Shown here piece after piece: positions 21,770-52,122 of a stretch of 64,000 nucleotides of DNA. Location: positions 196,501 through 260,500 of the forward strand of contig JAODUP010000442.1 in NCBI GenBank assembly GCA_025642065.1. Direction: 5' to 3'. Position numbers and translations under genes: made by a program. The first letter of the stretch is position 1. The number at the start of each line of letters is the position of its first letter. The DNA comes from Paralvinella palmiformis (taxonomy: Eukaryota > Annelida > Polychaeta > Terebellida > Alvinellidae). The notes below the pieces were generated by a model that was not told the DNA's origin, did not search any database, and saw only the letters and a program-made list of their open reading frames with translations.

Positions 21770-23289
21770 GTGTGGGTTTATTACACCCTATGAAACGAAC
21801 AGGACTCAGATCGCAGCAATATCACTGGTGTATACTTTTAGATAGGATCATGTAGATACAGTGGTGCTATTTCACTCAGTACTTTGAATGTGTGAAACAC
21901 TAAATTTTGTATATTGATCTGATTAAACATACAGAAAGCCACTCAAGCCACTGTACCTGAAAATAAACTAGTGTTATATTTAATTCCACTGTGTGTGTGT
22001 GTGTGTGTGTTACCCAACCCTCAAGCAGCATGTAATCCAAGTAATCCTTCACTGTGTTCCAAGACACGTTAACCTTGAGGGCAACGACCGAGCCGACCAA
22101 CTAGCGAACGAAGCCACGTGCATACAAGTCATCGAACATGGTGACCATACATACCTCTAGCACATTCAACCATCTCATTGACAAATTCATCTCTATATTA
22201 TCAACTCGAATCTATCTACACAAAACTCATCATGATCCAGGGATTGGTACCGGACCACCACTGTAGATGGAAATAACTTCCTCAACAACAGTCTAGACTG
22301 GCCGAACATCCAACTCAGATGACTACGTTTCTGGTCATACACACGAAAGTTCACCGGTCGGTCATCCCTATCACCGTATCAGTCTACCTTTACTGTCAAC
22401 AAGCATACAATCCGGTGCATTATCTGCTCAACTGTATACCCAGCCCACCCGATGTACCGAAAAGGATTATCTCCCCCTTGGAGACAAAAAATCTTCCAGA
22501 TCATCACCTATAGCGGCTTTTGATAAAAAGAAAATCAACATTCCTACCAGACACCATCACCCCCACTTCTCCTGAAAGACCCCCCACCACCACCACCACC
22601 ATAGGCTATAAACACCACCACCAAAGACAGAACAGAAGTCGACAATACCAGGTGGCTGTGCCCAATGCTGTATAGTCTTATTATAGTATAGGCGACAGCC
22701 AGAGCTAGGTCTCTACCCCAAATTTCAAAAAAGTGACAAGTGTGTGTTATCAAACGCGCAGCACAGTACCGCACTGCTAGAGGCGGCTTGTTAGAGGGAG
22801 GAATATTATATAGCAAGTTAGTTTTAATAACAAAACAACTTCTTAACAATTTTTTAATTGCATGTGTTTTTGTTTATATAAAACACTCCAAAACGGAGTA
22901 TTATTGAACTGTTTTAAACGGACGAAGAAGGTTAAGAATATCGTGTTGATATTTGTTTATTTTACGAGCTTGGGGATATCCTTGCAGGATATACAGACAA
23001 ATATAAATGTACTGCTTAGATTGAAATACATAAAAAAGTAATTAAAGTTTTTTTTTTTGAAATTGCTTAATTATTAGCGACATTTGTTTTCTCAGGATGC
23101 TCATATTATCGTTCACATGCCGTCTGCACGTTTTGTGTCAGCTAAACAAGCAACTTATTTTTCAACTGCTCTGCAGATAACTCCTGTTGCGGCCTTTATA
23201 TATGTCTAAAACTGATAATTTTGGTTTTCGTTCTCTTCAATATATCTGATGAATGTATAAACTATAGTGGGGCGCTGTCGACTCGAAAA

Positions 23290-23428
23290 AACTCATTCAG
23301 CCACTGAGCCAGCAGTGGTTCAGGACTGGAACTCATTATCAGATCATGTTGTCACAGCCCCTACCCTAAATTCTTTTAAGTCTGGACTCGACAATCACTG
23401 GAAAGACGACATGTACTCGACGCCATAG
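23290..23428 (+). pseudogene. Non-LTR retrotransposon C-terminal fragment
   Basis: Translation gives EPAVVQDWNSLSDHVVTAPT then LNSFKSGLDNHWKDDMYSTP and TAG. The pattern VV..WN.L...VV.APT.NSFK..LD..W is the usual C-terminus of jockey/CR1-like reverse transcriptase ORFs. Nothing upstream in frame continues it, so it is a 5'-truncated dead copy. Confidence 0.75.
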
Positions 23429-24324
23429 CATAGACTGTATAACAAGAAACTAGATACAAAAGTAGTCAAGACCGGAATACCCGACAAAGCCAATAGCCTT
23501 TTTAGACTTTTATTCCGTATTCTCGTATATGGTATCCATAACTATAATAGTATAAATTTTAGAACCAAAATTATGAAGTGATCATCCATTGGGTGATTGG
23601 CATAGATACAGTATACAATACAGATGGGTTTTGACTTTTAGAGTAAAAAATCATTGATGTATAAGTCATGAAGTGTCAGCAGACTTTACATTCTATGAAT
23701 AAATGATGTGACCATCATAATGGGAAAATAAAAGATTAGGTTTATTGTGATCTGTTTTAATGTGCCGACCCACTTTGCAACCATATCCATTTTAAAACGG
23801 GAACTACCTGTTTCACAAACACACCGCAAGCCTTGTGGTTGTAAGATTGGTGGTCTGTTTTGCAACCACTTGACTCACCACAGCATCAGCATGGTCAGAT
23901 CATGCATGATACATTTGTTCATACAACATTTTGTAAAATATGAATTTATTACTTTTCACATGTGTTTGTATGCATGTCTATATGTAGATATAATATCCTT
24001 AAATTTATTTCTGAAAACAGTATATTTTTAAAGTTGTTGAATCGGTCAGCTTCCCATTTTGAAACACGATAGGCAGTTTCAAAATGGGAAGAGGACTGTT
24101 TCTGCAACTTCAAATAATTTACTGTTTTCAGAATATACTCATATATTTATATATAGAGGTCTATATAATTTATATTCAATTTAATTTTCACAACAACATA
24201 TCATTTTGCTAGATAACTGGCCAATAATACAACAAATTTTGAAATAATGGCAACATTTTGTTGTGGTTGCTAAATGGGCAGCATTCTTAAAACCATTCCA
24301 GTTGTGAAACAGGATATTCCTATT

Positions 24325-24605
24325 CAGACATGGGGTCAATTCAATTCTCGAATTAGAATATTAAATCCACAAATTAATTTATCATTTAATTTTTAATTCG
24401 GAAATATTTATTCCATGAAAATCCTACTTGGAATATAAACTACTCAGAGTAGGTATTCCAAGTAAGTACTTGGTTAAAAAGTAGTGGGTAAAAAAAAGTC
24501 GGTAAATAATGGAATTGGAATTGATAAATTTGATGTGGAATTGGAATTGACCAAATGGAATTAAGTAGAGTGAGAATTGACAAAATGGAATTGACCCCAT
24601 GTCTG
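24325..24605. mobile_element. hAT-type MITE with complete ends, 281 bp
   Basis: Left CAGACATGGGGTCAATTC and right GAATTGACCCCATGTCTG are perfect 18-bp inverted repeats. The interior has the family's GGAATTGGAATTGACC repeats. The flanks TTCCTATT and ATCCCATT agree at 6 of 8 positions, a possible decayed duplication. This is the reference copy for the family. Confidence 0.85.
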
Positions 24606-25556
24606 ATCCCATTTCTAAATGGCCCCGGTTGTCAAGATGGTGCATAACATTAATAAAGGAAAGTCCCAGTAATATTTGTGATACTGGACTGGTAAAGACT
24701 GCATTATCCCATGCTGGTAACATTTTGCATGATATACTGGGTACTGGCCAGCCATGTACTAATGGTAATAGGCTGCTAACAGGCCATTACCGTTATGTAC
24801 CAGGCCAGTATATGGCCATTAGGTTACGAGCCTGATATGCTTTTATGGGACTGGCCCAGTAAGATTCTTTTATTCACCCAAATTATTAAAGCATACAGTA
24901 TAAGTTCAGTATGGGCTTAATAACATCCCCTAACTGCAGCAATACAATTACTAACCCATATTTTGTACTGTTTTAGTACTGGCCTGTAACATAGTGTTAC
25001 TCAGACAGTAACTAATTCAATAGTATTTAATAAATAATTTAAGTAGATAAACACTATCATCCTAAACTTTCTGAGTAATACAACACTTCTGTATAACCTG
25101 AACTGTTACTACAATGATATATTCAAATATTGCCTTAATAACAGGAAACTTTATTTGATAAATACTATACTGCCATTTAGAGGGTGTAAATTTTTAATGT
25201 AATAAAAAATAATGAAAGAAAGAGGTGATGATTTGTAACACAAAACATTATTAAAAGATGTTCATAAAGTCTACATCATACAAAAATTAGCGCATACAGT
25301 TACTAGAAAGTTGTAGCTTTCTCTTTCCTTTTTGTTGCCCAGATCTGTCTCCTCAATATGTCAAGTTAAATACTGGGTTCTTCATCTATATAAATAAATA
25401 TGGGCGATTCAACTACTGAATAGACATTTACAATTCTGTGCATAATATCAACATTGCCAAAAATTAATATCCAAGTATATGATATTATCCATAAGATATT
25501 AAAGCTATTTTAAAATAATTTATTCTTTTATGCATACTGATAATCATATACTATTA

Positions 25557-25558
25557 TG

Positions 25559-25602
<44 letters not shown>
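25557..25602. repeat. (TA)n-(GT)n compound microsatellite
   Basis: About 20 bp of TA followed by about 26 bp of GT. Confidence 0.95.
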
Positions 25603-25603
<1 letters not shown>

Positions 25604-25769
25604 CTAATAGTTTAGCTATTTACAATAATAACAATTCTTAGGTGATAGTTTGGCTAGTATGTTCAGTTAGTAAGTAAGTAAGTAGGTCTACATATATTCT
25701 TACAAGTCATAGGTGGTTTGATGCATCAAAAGCATACACATAAAGTAAATTAATAAACAAATATTTTTA

Positions 25770-26090
25770 TGATAATAATAATATGTGATATTTATATAGC
25801 GCCCTATTCAGCTAGAAGCTTTTTACAATATTATTATTATCCCTGACTCGGACCTGTTTCCACTCAGCACATATCTCAACTCCCAAGGGAGCATACAATG
25901 CATGCTGCCATTATAGGTGCAAAGCATTACTGAAACACATAGCCATCGCGTCCTGTCAGGTACTCATTTTTATGGATGAGTGAACCAGTCGCCACACAAC
26001 AGCATTGCAAGTCACGGAGCCACGAACCTGTGACCATTTGGCTACGAGTCATACGCTCTAATTAACTGCGCTATCATGACTTGATGAAAT
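25770..26090 (-). repeat. SINE family 2 copy, near full length
   Basis: On the minus strand it runs from the tRNA-like head (AAGTCATGATAGCGCAGTTA, B-box-like CACAGGTTCGTGGCTCCG) through CAGGACGCGATGGCTATG and CTCCCTTGGGAGTTGAGAT to TATATAAATATCAC. An (AAT)n sits at its 3' end. Confidence 0.85.
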
Positions 26091-26766
26091 TTGTTTTCAA
26101 ATAAAATGGAAAATTACACTAGAACATGCACTACAATATACCGATATGATGATGATGATTAGAATAATAGTCTTAAAATTGTTATTTAACAATAAATTAT
26201 GAGAAACTGCACTCACTTGATCCAAACTCTGTCTGGATTATTCTCGCTAACAAAGGAATTTGATGACATGTTTCATTCACTAGATGATGCCAAGGCAGCA
26301 TTCCACATATATAAATTAGAGCATAGAGATATTTTGAGTTGGCTGTAATAGGCTGGTATCAACCCAGTACATGGTCAAAATGGATAACGTAGTATGTCGC
26401 ATGTAACGTTTCCATCAAACAGGCCAGTATTGGTCCAGTATTGAATGCAGTCATATAGTAGTAATGGTATCCATCCATGATGTTTTGATACCAGGCCAGT
26501 ATTGCAATGTTTCCGTGGGTAACGATGCTTTTGGCTTCATCGAGTAAAGCATCAATTGGCTAAGTCTGCAGTTCTGTATCAATATAACTGCCTGTAGTTG
26601 GTTTTGTTTCGAGTTACATTTACATGAAATTAATACTGAAATAATGCGTTTTCCATTAGACTGTAATGCTTACCTGTTGTCTGATTTAATAACCTGGTGG
26701 ATATTACATTAAACTAATTAAATATAATCTTTTGTTGCATTTCAGGTTATCCTTATAAATACAAAA

Positions 26767-44076
<17,310 letters not shown>

Positions 44077-44432
44077 AAATGGGATTAATTAAAAGTATAC
44101 ATTTTTTTTCTGTTACACTCTACCCTTAATTTTATTTACCATCAAGGGGGGGGTTATACATTCGGCGATGTGATGTGGCCATTATTTCTTGGTGTGATTA
44201 AAAATAGGAAAAATCACAATCAGTATACTCTCTGCAGAAATGATCACGATTGATTATTGCATAATATTGCCAGTGTAGACTGATACCATAGAAATATTAA
44301 ATGTAGTTATTGGTAGTAAAATGAAGGGTAGAATGTAATGTTTTGTGATTGTTTTTATTGTGATTTATTATGCTCTTTCAACATCCACATGTTGAGATAA
44401 TGTTATATATAGGTATAGTTGTAATATATTAG

Positions 44433-44438
44433 AATAAA
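44433..44438 (+). terminator. Candidate poly(A) signal of LARS2
   Basis: AATAAA 357 nt after the stop, followed by a (GT)n tract at 44448-44477 that could serve as the downstream element. Confidence 0.5.
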
Positions 44439-46100
44439 ATTATACAGCGTGTGTGTGTGTTGTGTGTGTGTGTTTGTGTCATTAGGAGAGTATTAAACAA
44501 TTTGATAAGTAGACATCAAATAGCAGGTTTTCTTACTAAGACTTAATTCTTTATTCATCCTCAAGTTCTTGTTTTACAAAATTCTAAAATGAAAATAAGT
44601 TACCCTTTGGTGACATACGAAGATGTACAGCACATGGTAATTAGAATGTGACTGGGGGTCTGTATTTAAGTATTGGGTTTGTGTTGATTTCCATGCACAT
44701 GCGTGTTGGGTGGTAGGCTTATTAAAAATAGTATTAAATAGCGATTCCACACACTGACATGAAGATGTACATCGGGACAAACAAGAATGTTGTACGTGTC
44801 GTATACCATTCTTGAAATGTATCACTTGCAACATACACCCCTTGTGTGTGTGTGTGTGTATGAACAAGCTTTGCGTGCATGCATACCTACTTTTTTATTA
44901 CCTTATATATATATGTGTGTGTGTGTGTAAGCTTATTTCAGGTGGTGTACATGTATGAATTAATAAATAAATCTAAAATAATTTGTTTTATTAATATTTA
45001 CAACACATCATTTACAAAGAAGTCCTGCAGCAGAGGTTTTTTTTGTAGTGTGCGCATTAAATTTTTTCTGTGAACTTTTCTCGTGTCCTGACGAGTGCAA
45101 ACTTTATTTGAATCGGTTCGCATTTAATGAAATTCCCCAAGGCCGGAAGAGATAAGACTAAGGCACCTGATGAAGTAATGGTTGGAGGAGTGATGTCCTC
45201 TGTGTCATCATCATCATTATTATCATTACTGTTTGATTGGTACTCCGTAGTCGGTGTCTACTTCTCGGTAATAACACGTACGATGACATCTACTGTCGGT
45301 GAACAATAGGGATGAGATCATCGTCAATGGGGATGTTACCATCAAAGGAAATGGCCGAACTTGACAACCTTTTGTTATAAGCATTTGTTTAGCTTTAAAA
45401 TTGTCGGCGTTTTAATGGGGAAATGTATCGTTCTTCAAACAGTGTGAAGTACCTCGACTGGCCTACCGTAATTATTTAAACAGCATAACTACACCCAACC
45501 AGCCCGGATTTACATATGGGCTGCAGCCCAGAGGGCCCAAGACTAGAGAGGCCCCATTGGCCTTCTAGTCTTGGGACACCCCATAAAACTGTACACAAAT
45601 TAAAGATATACGAACAGAGGTGATTGGTATATTTTCAGATTTACTGGGGCTCCTATAAACTAATTTGAAACTGTTTAAGCGTCCCCCTAGTTAGAGTGGG
45701 TCTTTTAAATTCAATGGGGCTTTTGAATATATCCTTTTTTTAGACGCGGGGGGGAGGCCTTCGTAATAAATTATATTAACCCAGGGGCCTCTTAAGCCCT
45801 AAATCAGGCCTTGCGCAGTGTCGGATCTACGGGAGGGGGGGGGGTTAAGAAGCAAAACCCCCACCTCTCAGGTGGTCAGAACCATCTCTAGTAGGGATTC
45901 TCCATCTTTACATCCAATGTATCATTTGGCGACATAATCACTAGTAGTAGTACTGCGAATTTGTCATTCTTAAATAACCACACAATAGAAGAATATTGGG
46001 TAATGTGTGTCTGATAGCATTATTATTTAAGAGATTTATTTTTTACTAAGTTACTTAGTATAAAATGAAGTTTAAATGTGACTTGTCTGTTAAATAATAA
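44439..46100. other. Intergenic DNA downstream of LARS2
   Basis: Contains (GT)n tracts at 44448-44477 and 44915-44928, and GC-richer unique-looking sequence with G-runs (44146-44153, 45750-45755, 45835-45845). No gene could be supported. Confidence 0.5.
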
Positions 46101-46149
46101 CTGAGTAAGTAAAATGTGTTGACTAGTCTCTCAAGAGGCAAAAATTCCT

Positions 46150-47275
46150 GGAGCTTGCACTCAAACAATATTGCTCCAATTTATTCTTGCCAGGAGAACC
46201 TGAAAGGTTTGTGCAAGACACGCTGGGTTGAAAGACGTTATTGTTTGAAAATATTTGGTAAGCTTTATGAACACGTGGCCTTGATCCTGTGGTTAATCCA
46301 CATGTTTGTTCAGAGGTTAATGAAAGTCGTTGGCATTGGGGCACCAAAACTACGGCTCTTGTTTGAAAAGTAGTGTGCAGAGTTTTGGAGTTATTGTTGG
46401 CTTCACAGTATTGAAGAATAGTTTGGGTTATTTGAAAGGCTTGTCAGATAAACTACAAAGAACAGGTATTGACGTCTTTGGGACGTACACAATGATTGAC
46501 AATATCAAATCAGAGATTCAGTGTTTGAAATTCTACACCAATGTCATCCCTCAGAGATGGTGCGACGAAGCAAAGCACCTGGCTTCATATATAGGTACTA
46601 AAGAGGAAATGTAAAGGGTTCAGTGTATTAGGTCGAATGTATCTGCTGACACACCTCTTCTTTATTACAACAGATCAATTAGCATTCCTTTTATTGATAT
46701 CTTACTGTGACAATTGCAGAACCATTTCTCTGGAGACAACTGCTGACCAATGAGTATTTTGCCGAGTCTAATACCATTTTTAATTGTCAAACTAGAGATG
46801 CCTCCCCAGGGCAATTTGAATCATGGCATGACGACTTGCAAACTCCGATGTCATTAGATAACGAGGTATTCAGATGGTTCAATATGTGGTCCAGTTAGTT
46901 TAGTCTGACAAGGTCGATTTACCTGATCCTTTGATGAGCTCCTTAGTATCTGCAGATCCAGATTACTTTCCGAACATTAGAATTTTACTGGTATTAGCAT
47001 GTACTCTGCTTGTCAAATATGCGAAAGCAGAACGTAGTTTCTCTGTGTTGAGGCTAAGCAAAAGCCATTTGAGGAGCCGGATAGCTGACACAAGGTTTTC
47101 TACCTTAATATTAATGATAATACATCACAGTAAACACATCGATTCCACACAAATTCCAGATATGTTCATTAAAGAACACCCTAAGACGTTTGTTCAAGGC
47201 CAGCCTTTTCGATTAACTGATGTAGATTTACACGAGTTAATAAATATTTTAAATATTATTGTTTCTTTCTCATGA
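46150..47275 (+). pseudogene. hAT transposase pseudogene (52-kDa repressor / THAP12-like)
   Basis: Several frames join into one hAT-like transposase. CQENLKGLCKTRWVERR at about 46190 resembles the LC.TRWV.R motif. VIVGFTVLKNSLGYLKGLSD and KLQRTGIDVFGTYTMID at about 46390-46500 match the usual VLKH.LG.T.GL...LQ...D segment. PLLYYNRSISIPFIDIL near 46645-46700 is the next block. At 46931-47275, LVLACTLLVKYAKAERSFSV then LRLSKSHLRSRI is the C-terminal dimerisation domain (AERSFS..R..K..LR). The frame changes near 46345 and after 46614, with stops in between. The N-terminal zinc finger and the ends are missing. It cannot make an active enzyme. Confidence 0.85.
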
Positions 47276-48384
47276 GTATGCACCTTGAAATAAATAGTCA
47301 GTCTGCTTATACGTACAAAAAATGGAAGCACGTAAAAAACATACCATTTGATAACACAGCTCGCAGCAAACAACACGTGCGTGTGGTTCAATGGTGACTT
47401 GCTACATACATATCATAACTATTTTGATACCACAGTTTACATTCAATAGTAATTTTCTGTGGTCCAAAAGAAACCTGTATATAAAACCTTTGACACCTCA
47501 GATGCTGACCTCAGCTTTATTCTGGGTTCGAATAACTAAATAAATCCTACCTATATGAACCGTATATATCGGTACACGTCCGATTAGTCTGGCGTCGAAG
47601 TTCTCTAACCTAAGTAAAAAGTTAGGCCTTTTATATACCCTCGGCGTGTTAACAAACATTACAGTTTGTTCAGCACAAGAGAATGTACACTAACTCCGTA
47701 TGGACTCACTGAATTGATTTAGCTCAAATAAAAACAAAGTAGCAATACTGTACAATGAATTATTACTGGACTAGAACGAAATATCGTCTCAAACCTGAGT
47801 AAATACTATGAGTATGTGTGTGTGTGTAATTTACGTGTTGCAAAATATAGCCGAGAAACCACAATCAGAATGGAAAATGGTTTCATTTTTCAGCTGATTT
47901 ACTTATCCTACAATTAACTTCTGTTCATATCACAAAAGACTGAAGAATTATGTGGATTTATAACAAGAAGGTGTACGTGTTTATTGTCGAGTAGCAAGTT
48001 GAAGTTGGGCCCGAATAAAGCGCCATAAAATAACCCCTACGTGCAGTATATATGTCGAAATATCCAAGAATTGTCCAATAGTAAATAGATTCTGTCCTGG
48101 AAATACTTCGTCAATATCGAACACTTGATTGTTTGATTAAACGGACCGGGTATAGTAGCGTAAATATACGTTTCAAGTCGAATTGCCAGTAAATATTTGC
48201 ACTTTATGAGCTATGTATTGTGTGTAGAAACTCGAGCACGTGTACTTCTTCTAAATATCGGCAGAAATGTGACAGTTAACGATGGCGGTTTGATAGACGT
48301 TGAAGATCGGAGGTCGATACCCGTTATAGCTCTCTGAAAATTTTTCCCCACTCAAAGAAAAGTTAGACCTGAGATGACCAACTT

Positions 48385-48485
48385 ATTAAGATGATTGGTT
48401 GACGTTTTACGGCCACTTTTGTGCACATTGTAGGCTAAATGGGCCGAACGACCTGCAACGGTAATGAGGCGAAGTGAAAAATGAG
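48385..48485 (-). repeat. SINE family 1 tail
   Basis: On the minus strand: CTTCGCCTCATTACCGTTGC, AGGTCGTTCGGCCCATTTAG, CCTACAATGTGCACAAAAGT, GGCCGTAAAACGTCAACC. Head missing. Confidence 0.8.
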
Positions 48486-48689
48486 CACGGAAGCTGAGGG
48501 GATAATTTGTCTGTTTTGACAGCTGCATGTTTCTCATAATTTACGTTTAGAGCACGGGGGTGCGGTGAAGTCGAGGCATCGAATCCCCGATGCTCCCTCT
48601 TTTGCCGGATGTTTCATCTAAATTAGCTAAATTACCTTGTGGAGGATTTTATTTGACCGGTACTCTGATCTTAAAGTGTACATTAGATA

Positions 48690-49757
48690 GAACCATTCAT
48701 TGAGTGATTGTATCCAGGTTTTAAAAGGCACACGACAGGGAGGATTGTCATCTCCCTTGCTTTTAAATCTATTTTATCAGCAACTTATCGACATTTTAAA
48801 TTGCACAGTTGGAAGAATTTTAATTAATGATGTGCCATATAACGTATTTTGTTATGCTGATGATTTGATACTGACAGGTACTAGTATGACAGGACTCCAG
48901 AAGCTGATTAACTGTGCAAATAATTATATTGTTTCACATGGACTTCGGCTTAACCCCACCAAGACGCAGTGTGCCACATTTGGACGAAAAGCCCAACGAA
49001 CTGGGTGGTTCCTCGGTCGCTGCAAACTAGCAGAGACTGACAGAATCCAATACCTCGGGGCGGTCATTTCGGATAATCCATTCCATCACTCCAAGGTGTA
49101 GGCCTGAGTAAACGTGGTACAGATCCTGACACGATACGCTATTTGTGGATGACCGCATTCAGATATGTGCTTACATACGGAATATCGTGCATGAATATGT
49201 CCAAAAAAGCAATCGAATCACTTGAGAAGTGTCAAACTAAATTGTTCAAGGCTGCCCTTGGCCTGAAATCATATTGTAGGAATACACCCATATTACAAGC
49301 TATGAACATTAAAAGAATATCCCAGTTCATAGGAGAGAGTCAGAGGGATGTAATGAAAGCACTTATTCGAAATGAAACGAAAGTACTAAAATTCTATTCT
49401 TATATACTATCATTGAGACAATCTGATATGAACATCATTGCTGGCCGAACAATGGTACAATGGAAAAAGGACGATGTGTCAGTGATTAGGTACTTGTATG
49501 ATGATATATATTCTAGTCAAGTCAAAAGACAGTGTAAACCTGTAGAAAACGATGGCCTAGTCGACAATGTGAAACTAATTCTAGTCAACGGATTTTATAA
49601 CCCTTATACATGTTCAATTTACTTTTATGTCTTTTTTAATAGTTTAAACTGTAAACGGTTTGAGATATATTTTATTTTGTGTTTCCTCAGCACTATTGTG
49701 CAGTATATTGTATCCTCTCCTATTTGGAGGTTTTATTAATAAAATAAAATAAAAAAT
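48690..49757 (+). pseudogene. Non-LTR retrotransposon fragment with reverse transcriptase
   Basis: 5'-truncated LINE. The first frame (48700-49101) has VLKGTRQGGLSSPLLLNLFY and the catalytic NVFCYADDLILTG box (YADD), then GLRLNPTKTQCATFG. The second frame (from about 49099, with the track of homology to 49550) has VGLSKRGTDPDTIRYLWMTA, FRYVLTYGISCMNMSKKAIE and LEKCQTKLFKAALGL, the usual region after the RT domain. A small deletion with frameshift near 49098 separates them. The 3' end is an AATAA-type repeat (49736-49757). The RT motifs look jockey/CR1-like; clade is uncertain. Confidence 0.88.
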
Positions 49758-50057
49758 TATTACACTCTCCACGGTGAGGTGTTTTTTAACAAACCAATTA
49801 ACCTGGATTGACTCGCAGAAAGAGCACGTGAGCTTGTCTGTCAATTAAAGGAATTTCGCGGTATTTAATAACGTATTATATCATTATAATACGTGTGTAA
49901 TTAATTACATTACCATGGCTAATTGTCTGTGATATACAGGCGACCCTCGTTTTGTGCACCGCGGTATAGTTTAGAAGCGCTATAGCTAGCTATGATGATT
50001 TCCATCAAAACTATCCAGCCACACAAACCCTTATCCATTTAATTCAGGAGCTATATT

Positions 50058-50312
50058 TGATTATGGCCTAGTGGGTAAGAGCGTGGGAGTTTCTTACTAA
50101 TGGTTATGCTGTGCGGGAGGTCGGAGGTTCGAATCCAGGCCGTGGCTATATAGCAGTAGGAGGAGTTTTTCATCCAACCAGGTAAGTTTTCTAAATTTAT
50201 TTAGAATTAGTCCTCGTGGTGAAGCAGTTAATTACAGACCGTATATGCGTCGATCTCTCTCATTTAAGGTAGCTAAGCTACGTAAAATAAATGACATTTC
50301 TGTCATTTGTAT
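50058..50312 (+). repeat. SINE family 3 copy
   Basis: GGCCTAGTGGGTAAGAGCGT (A box), GTCGGAGGTTCGAATCCAGG (B box), GGAGGAGTTTTTCATCCAAC, AAATTTATTTAGAATTAGTC and CTCTCATTTAAGGTAGC. This is the copy with the best tRNA-like boxes. A central segment is shorter than in the 40103 copy. Confidence 0.88.
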
Positions 50313-50597
50313 ATTGCATTTTCACTTGCTTGTAGAGAGTCCTATATATTTTAGTAACCCCTTTATCATAAGGTTTGATATTTCAATTGGACAGGTCGTG
50401 AAGAAGATCAATATACGACACTATATCAGTAGATGTGATTGCATGTCTCCAGATAATAATAATAATAATATATTTAATAAAGCGCCCTTACTAGGAAGAA
50501 CGATTCAAATGTCCTGTACAAATAACATGTAATATAATAATACACCAAATAATATGTGTGCAAAAAACCTATAAAAGATTTAAAAGATAATTAATAT

Positions 50598-50927
50598 TTA
50601 TTTGGGAAAACGACCTTCAACAGGTGTGTTTTTAGAACAGTTAAAAAATTCAAGAGACGACGCATTTCTAATATCTGCCGGCAACCTATTGCACAAATTG
50701 GGGGCTGCAACACTAAACGCACACTCACCATTTGACTTGAGCCGAGACACAGGCACCTGAAGTAGTATCTGACTGGATGACTTGAGTTTTCGGGATGACT
50801 TTCTAATGGACACCACTTCACACAGATATTCTGGTGCCATATCATTAATAGATTTATAAGCTATTAATAAAATATTGAAATGGATACGCTGTCTAGCGGG
50901 TAGCCAATGTAGTTGACCTAATATCAA
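50598..50927 (-). pseudogene. CR1-like LINE C-terminal fragment
   Basis: Open frame of 109 codons: ILGQLHWLPARQRIHFNILL, IAYKSINDMAPEYLCEVV, then LKSNGECAFSVAAPNLCNRL and PADIRNASSLEFF. LHWLP...RI.FK.L...YK..N..AP.YL and FS.AAP.LWN.LP..IR are the standard C-terminal signature of CR1/Rex1-type ORF2 proteins. 5'-truncated. Confidence 0.85.
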
Positions 50928-51040
50928 ACATGCGTCTTTGACTTGTAGGCATCATACACCGACAGCAATACACCTGTATATCTGTTTTTTGGATGTATTC
51001 CTCGAACAGCACAATACACGAACGTTCTGGTTCTATCATC

Positions 51041-51042
<2 letters not shown>

Positions 51043-51094
<52 letters not shown>
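51043..51094. repeat. (TA)n microsatellite
   Basis: About 52 bp of uninterrupted TA. Confidence 0.97.
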
Positions 51095-51096
<2 letters not shown>

Positions 51097-51465
51097 ATCC
51101 ATCACGTGTCTATCGTATCTATAATAACAGCTCAACGTGTAAACCCAAGAGATAAGATGGGTATAGGTGTCTCTCGGTCGGTCTTCTATTGCTTATAACC
51201 ATTTAGTAACTAGAAGTATATGACATATCTCTTATAGGTTACTTGTATTTGATGTATATCAGATGTGTGTTTTTATATAAGAAATTCGCCAACTTTTGCG
51301 CTCAGACTGTGGTTCCACTGAGTGAGTCGGTAGTTAGGTGGGTGGGTGTTTGAAAGGTGGATTATCAGTCCATCAAGTCCGAATTGAGAAGGGATTATAA
51401 ATACTTTATCTTGTCTTGTCATATTAAGGGAAATTAATACCCAAGGCCGTCGCTGTAGAACACGG

Positions 51466-51469
<4 letters not shown>

Positions 51470-51501
<32 letters not shown>
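51470..51501. repeat. (TA)n microsatellite
   Basis: About 32 bp of TA. Confidence 0.95.
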
Positions 51502-51504
<3 letters not shown>

Positions 51505-51865
51505 GCTTCCACCCACTCACTATATAAACGATGTTGATTGAGCACCAACCGCATGTTATCTTCGGCACAACGGACTGTCAATATTATCTAATTCCTCGTG
51601 CGTCATAGGCTTACGGGTGACGCAGCACATTACCATTGTCGATAACCACCGATATTACGCAACAATGTAATGGCTCGGAATATAGTGTTCCACTGTTATG
51701 TGGGGTCGGCCTTTGTCACGGGGAGAACTGGTATTTCTTAATGGGCGCGTCATTTGAAAACGATATTTAATTATCCACTATGTGAGGGCGACGTCATCAG
51801 CAAGAACGTCATATAACAGAACAAAGGGGTAGGCGGTGATCATTTAAGCGAACTTATCTAATGAC

Positions 51866-51866
<1 letters not shown>

Positions 51867-51898
<32 letters not shown>

Positions 51899-51906
51899 TG
51901 ATGATG

Positions 51907-51938
<32 letters not shown>
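51867..51938. repeat. (AAT)n/(GAT)n microsatellite
   Basis: Imperfect trinucleotide run of about 70 bp. Confidence 0.95.
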
Positions 51939-51939
<1 letters not shown>

Positions 51940-52091
51940 TACATACGTATATATTTAATAAAAAGTCTGCCACCCAACCAATCAATGGCGTTATAGTGAA
52001 ATTACGTAATAACACATAGGTCTAGTGTGCATTTATATATTTTAGATAATTTAAATGAAAATTAAAAGTTTCTCCCCCTCTTACCCCCCCC

Positions 52092-52122
<31 letters not shown>

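Larger units (their letters stand above)
20003..26766. other. Intergenic interval between divergent RABGGTA and LARS2
   Basis: Shared upstream space of two divergent genes, about 6.8 kb. It contains a (GT)n tract (20228-20258), a SINE (20660-20870), a hairpin (21350-21405), a MITE (21579-21769), a LINE C-terminal fragment (about 23290-23428), a hAT-type MITE (24325-24605), a SINE-2 (25770-26090) and repeated GGCCAGTA modules. No other gene is visible. Confidence 0.6.

Noticed and set aside
45127..45309. 60-codon ATG-started frame with Ser/Leu stretch and WYSVVGVYFSVI
   Set aside because: The Ser/Leu run comes from a TCA/TTA trinucleotide tract. Loose resemblance to small membrane proteins (KRTCAP2, Asterix) did not hold up on alignment by eye.
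49644..49844. Minus-strand frame over the LINE tail
   Set aside because: Antisense to the LINE 3' end and its AATAA repeat.
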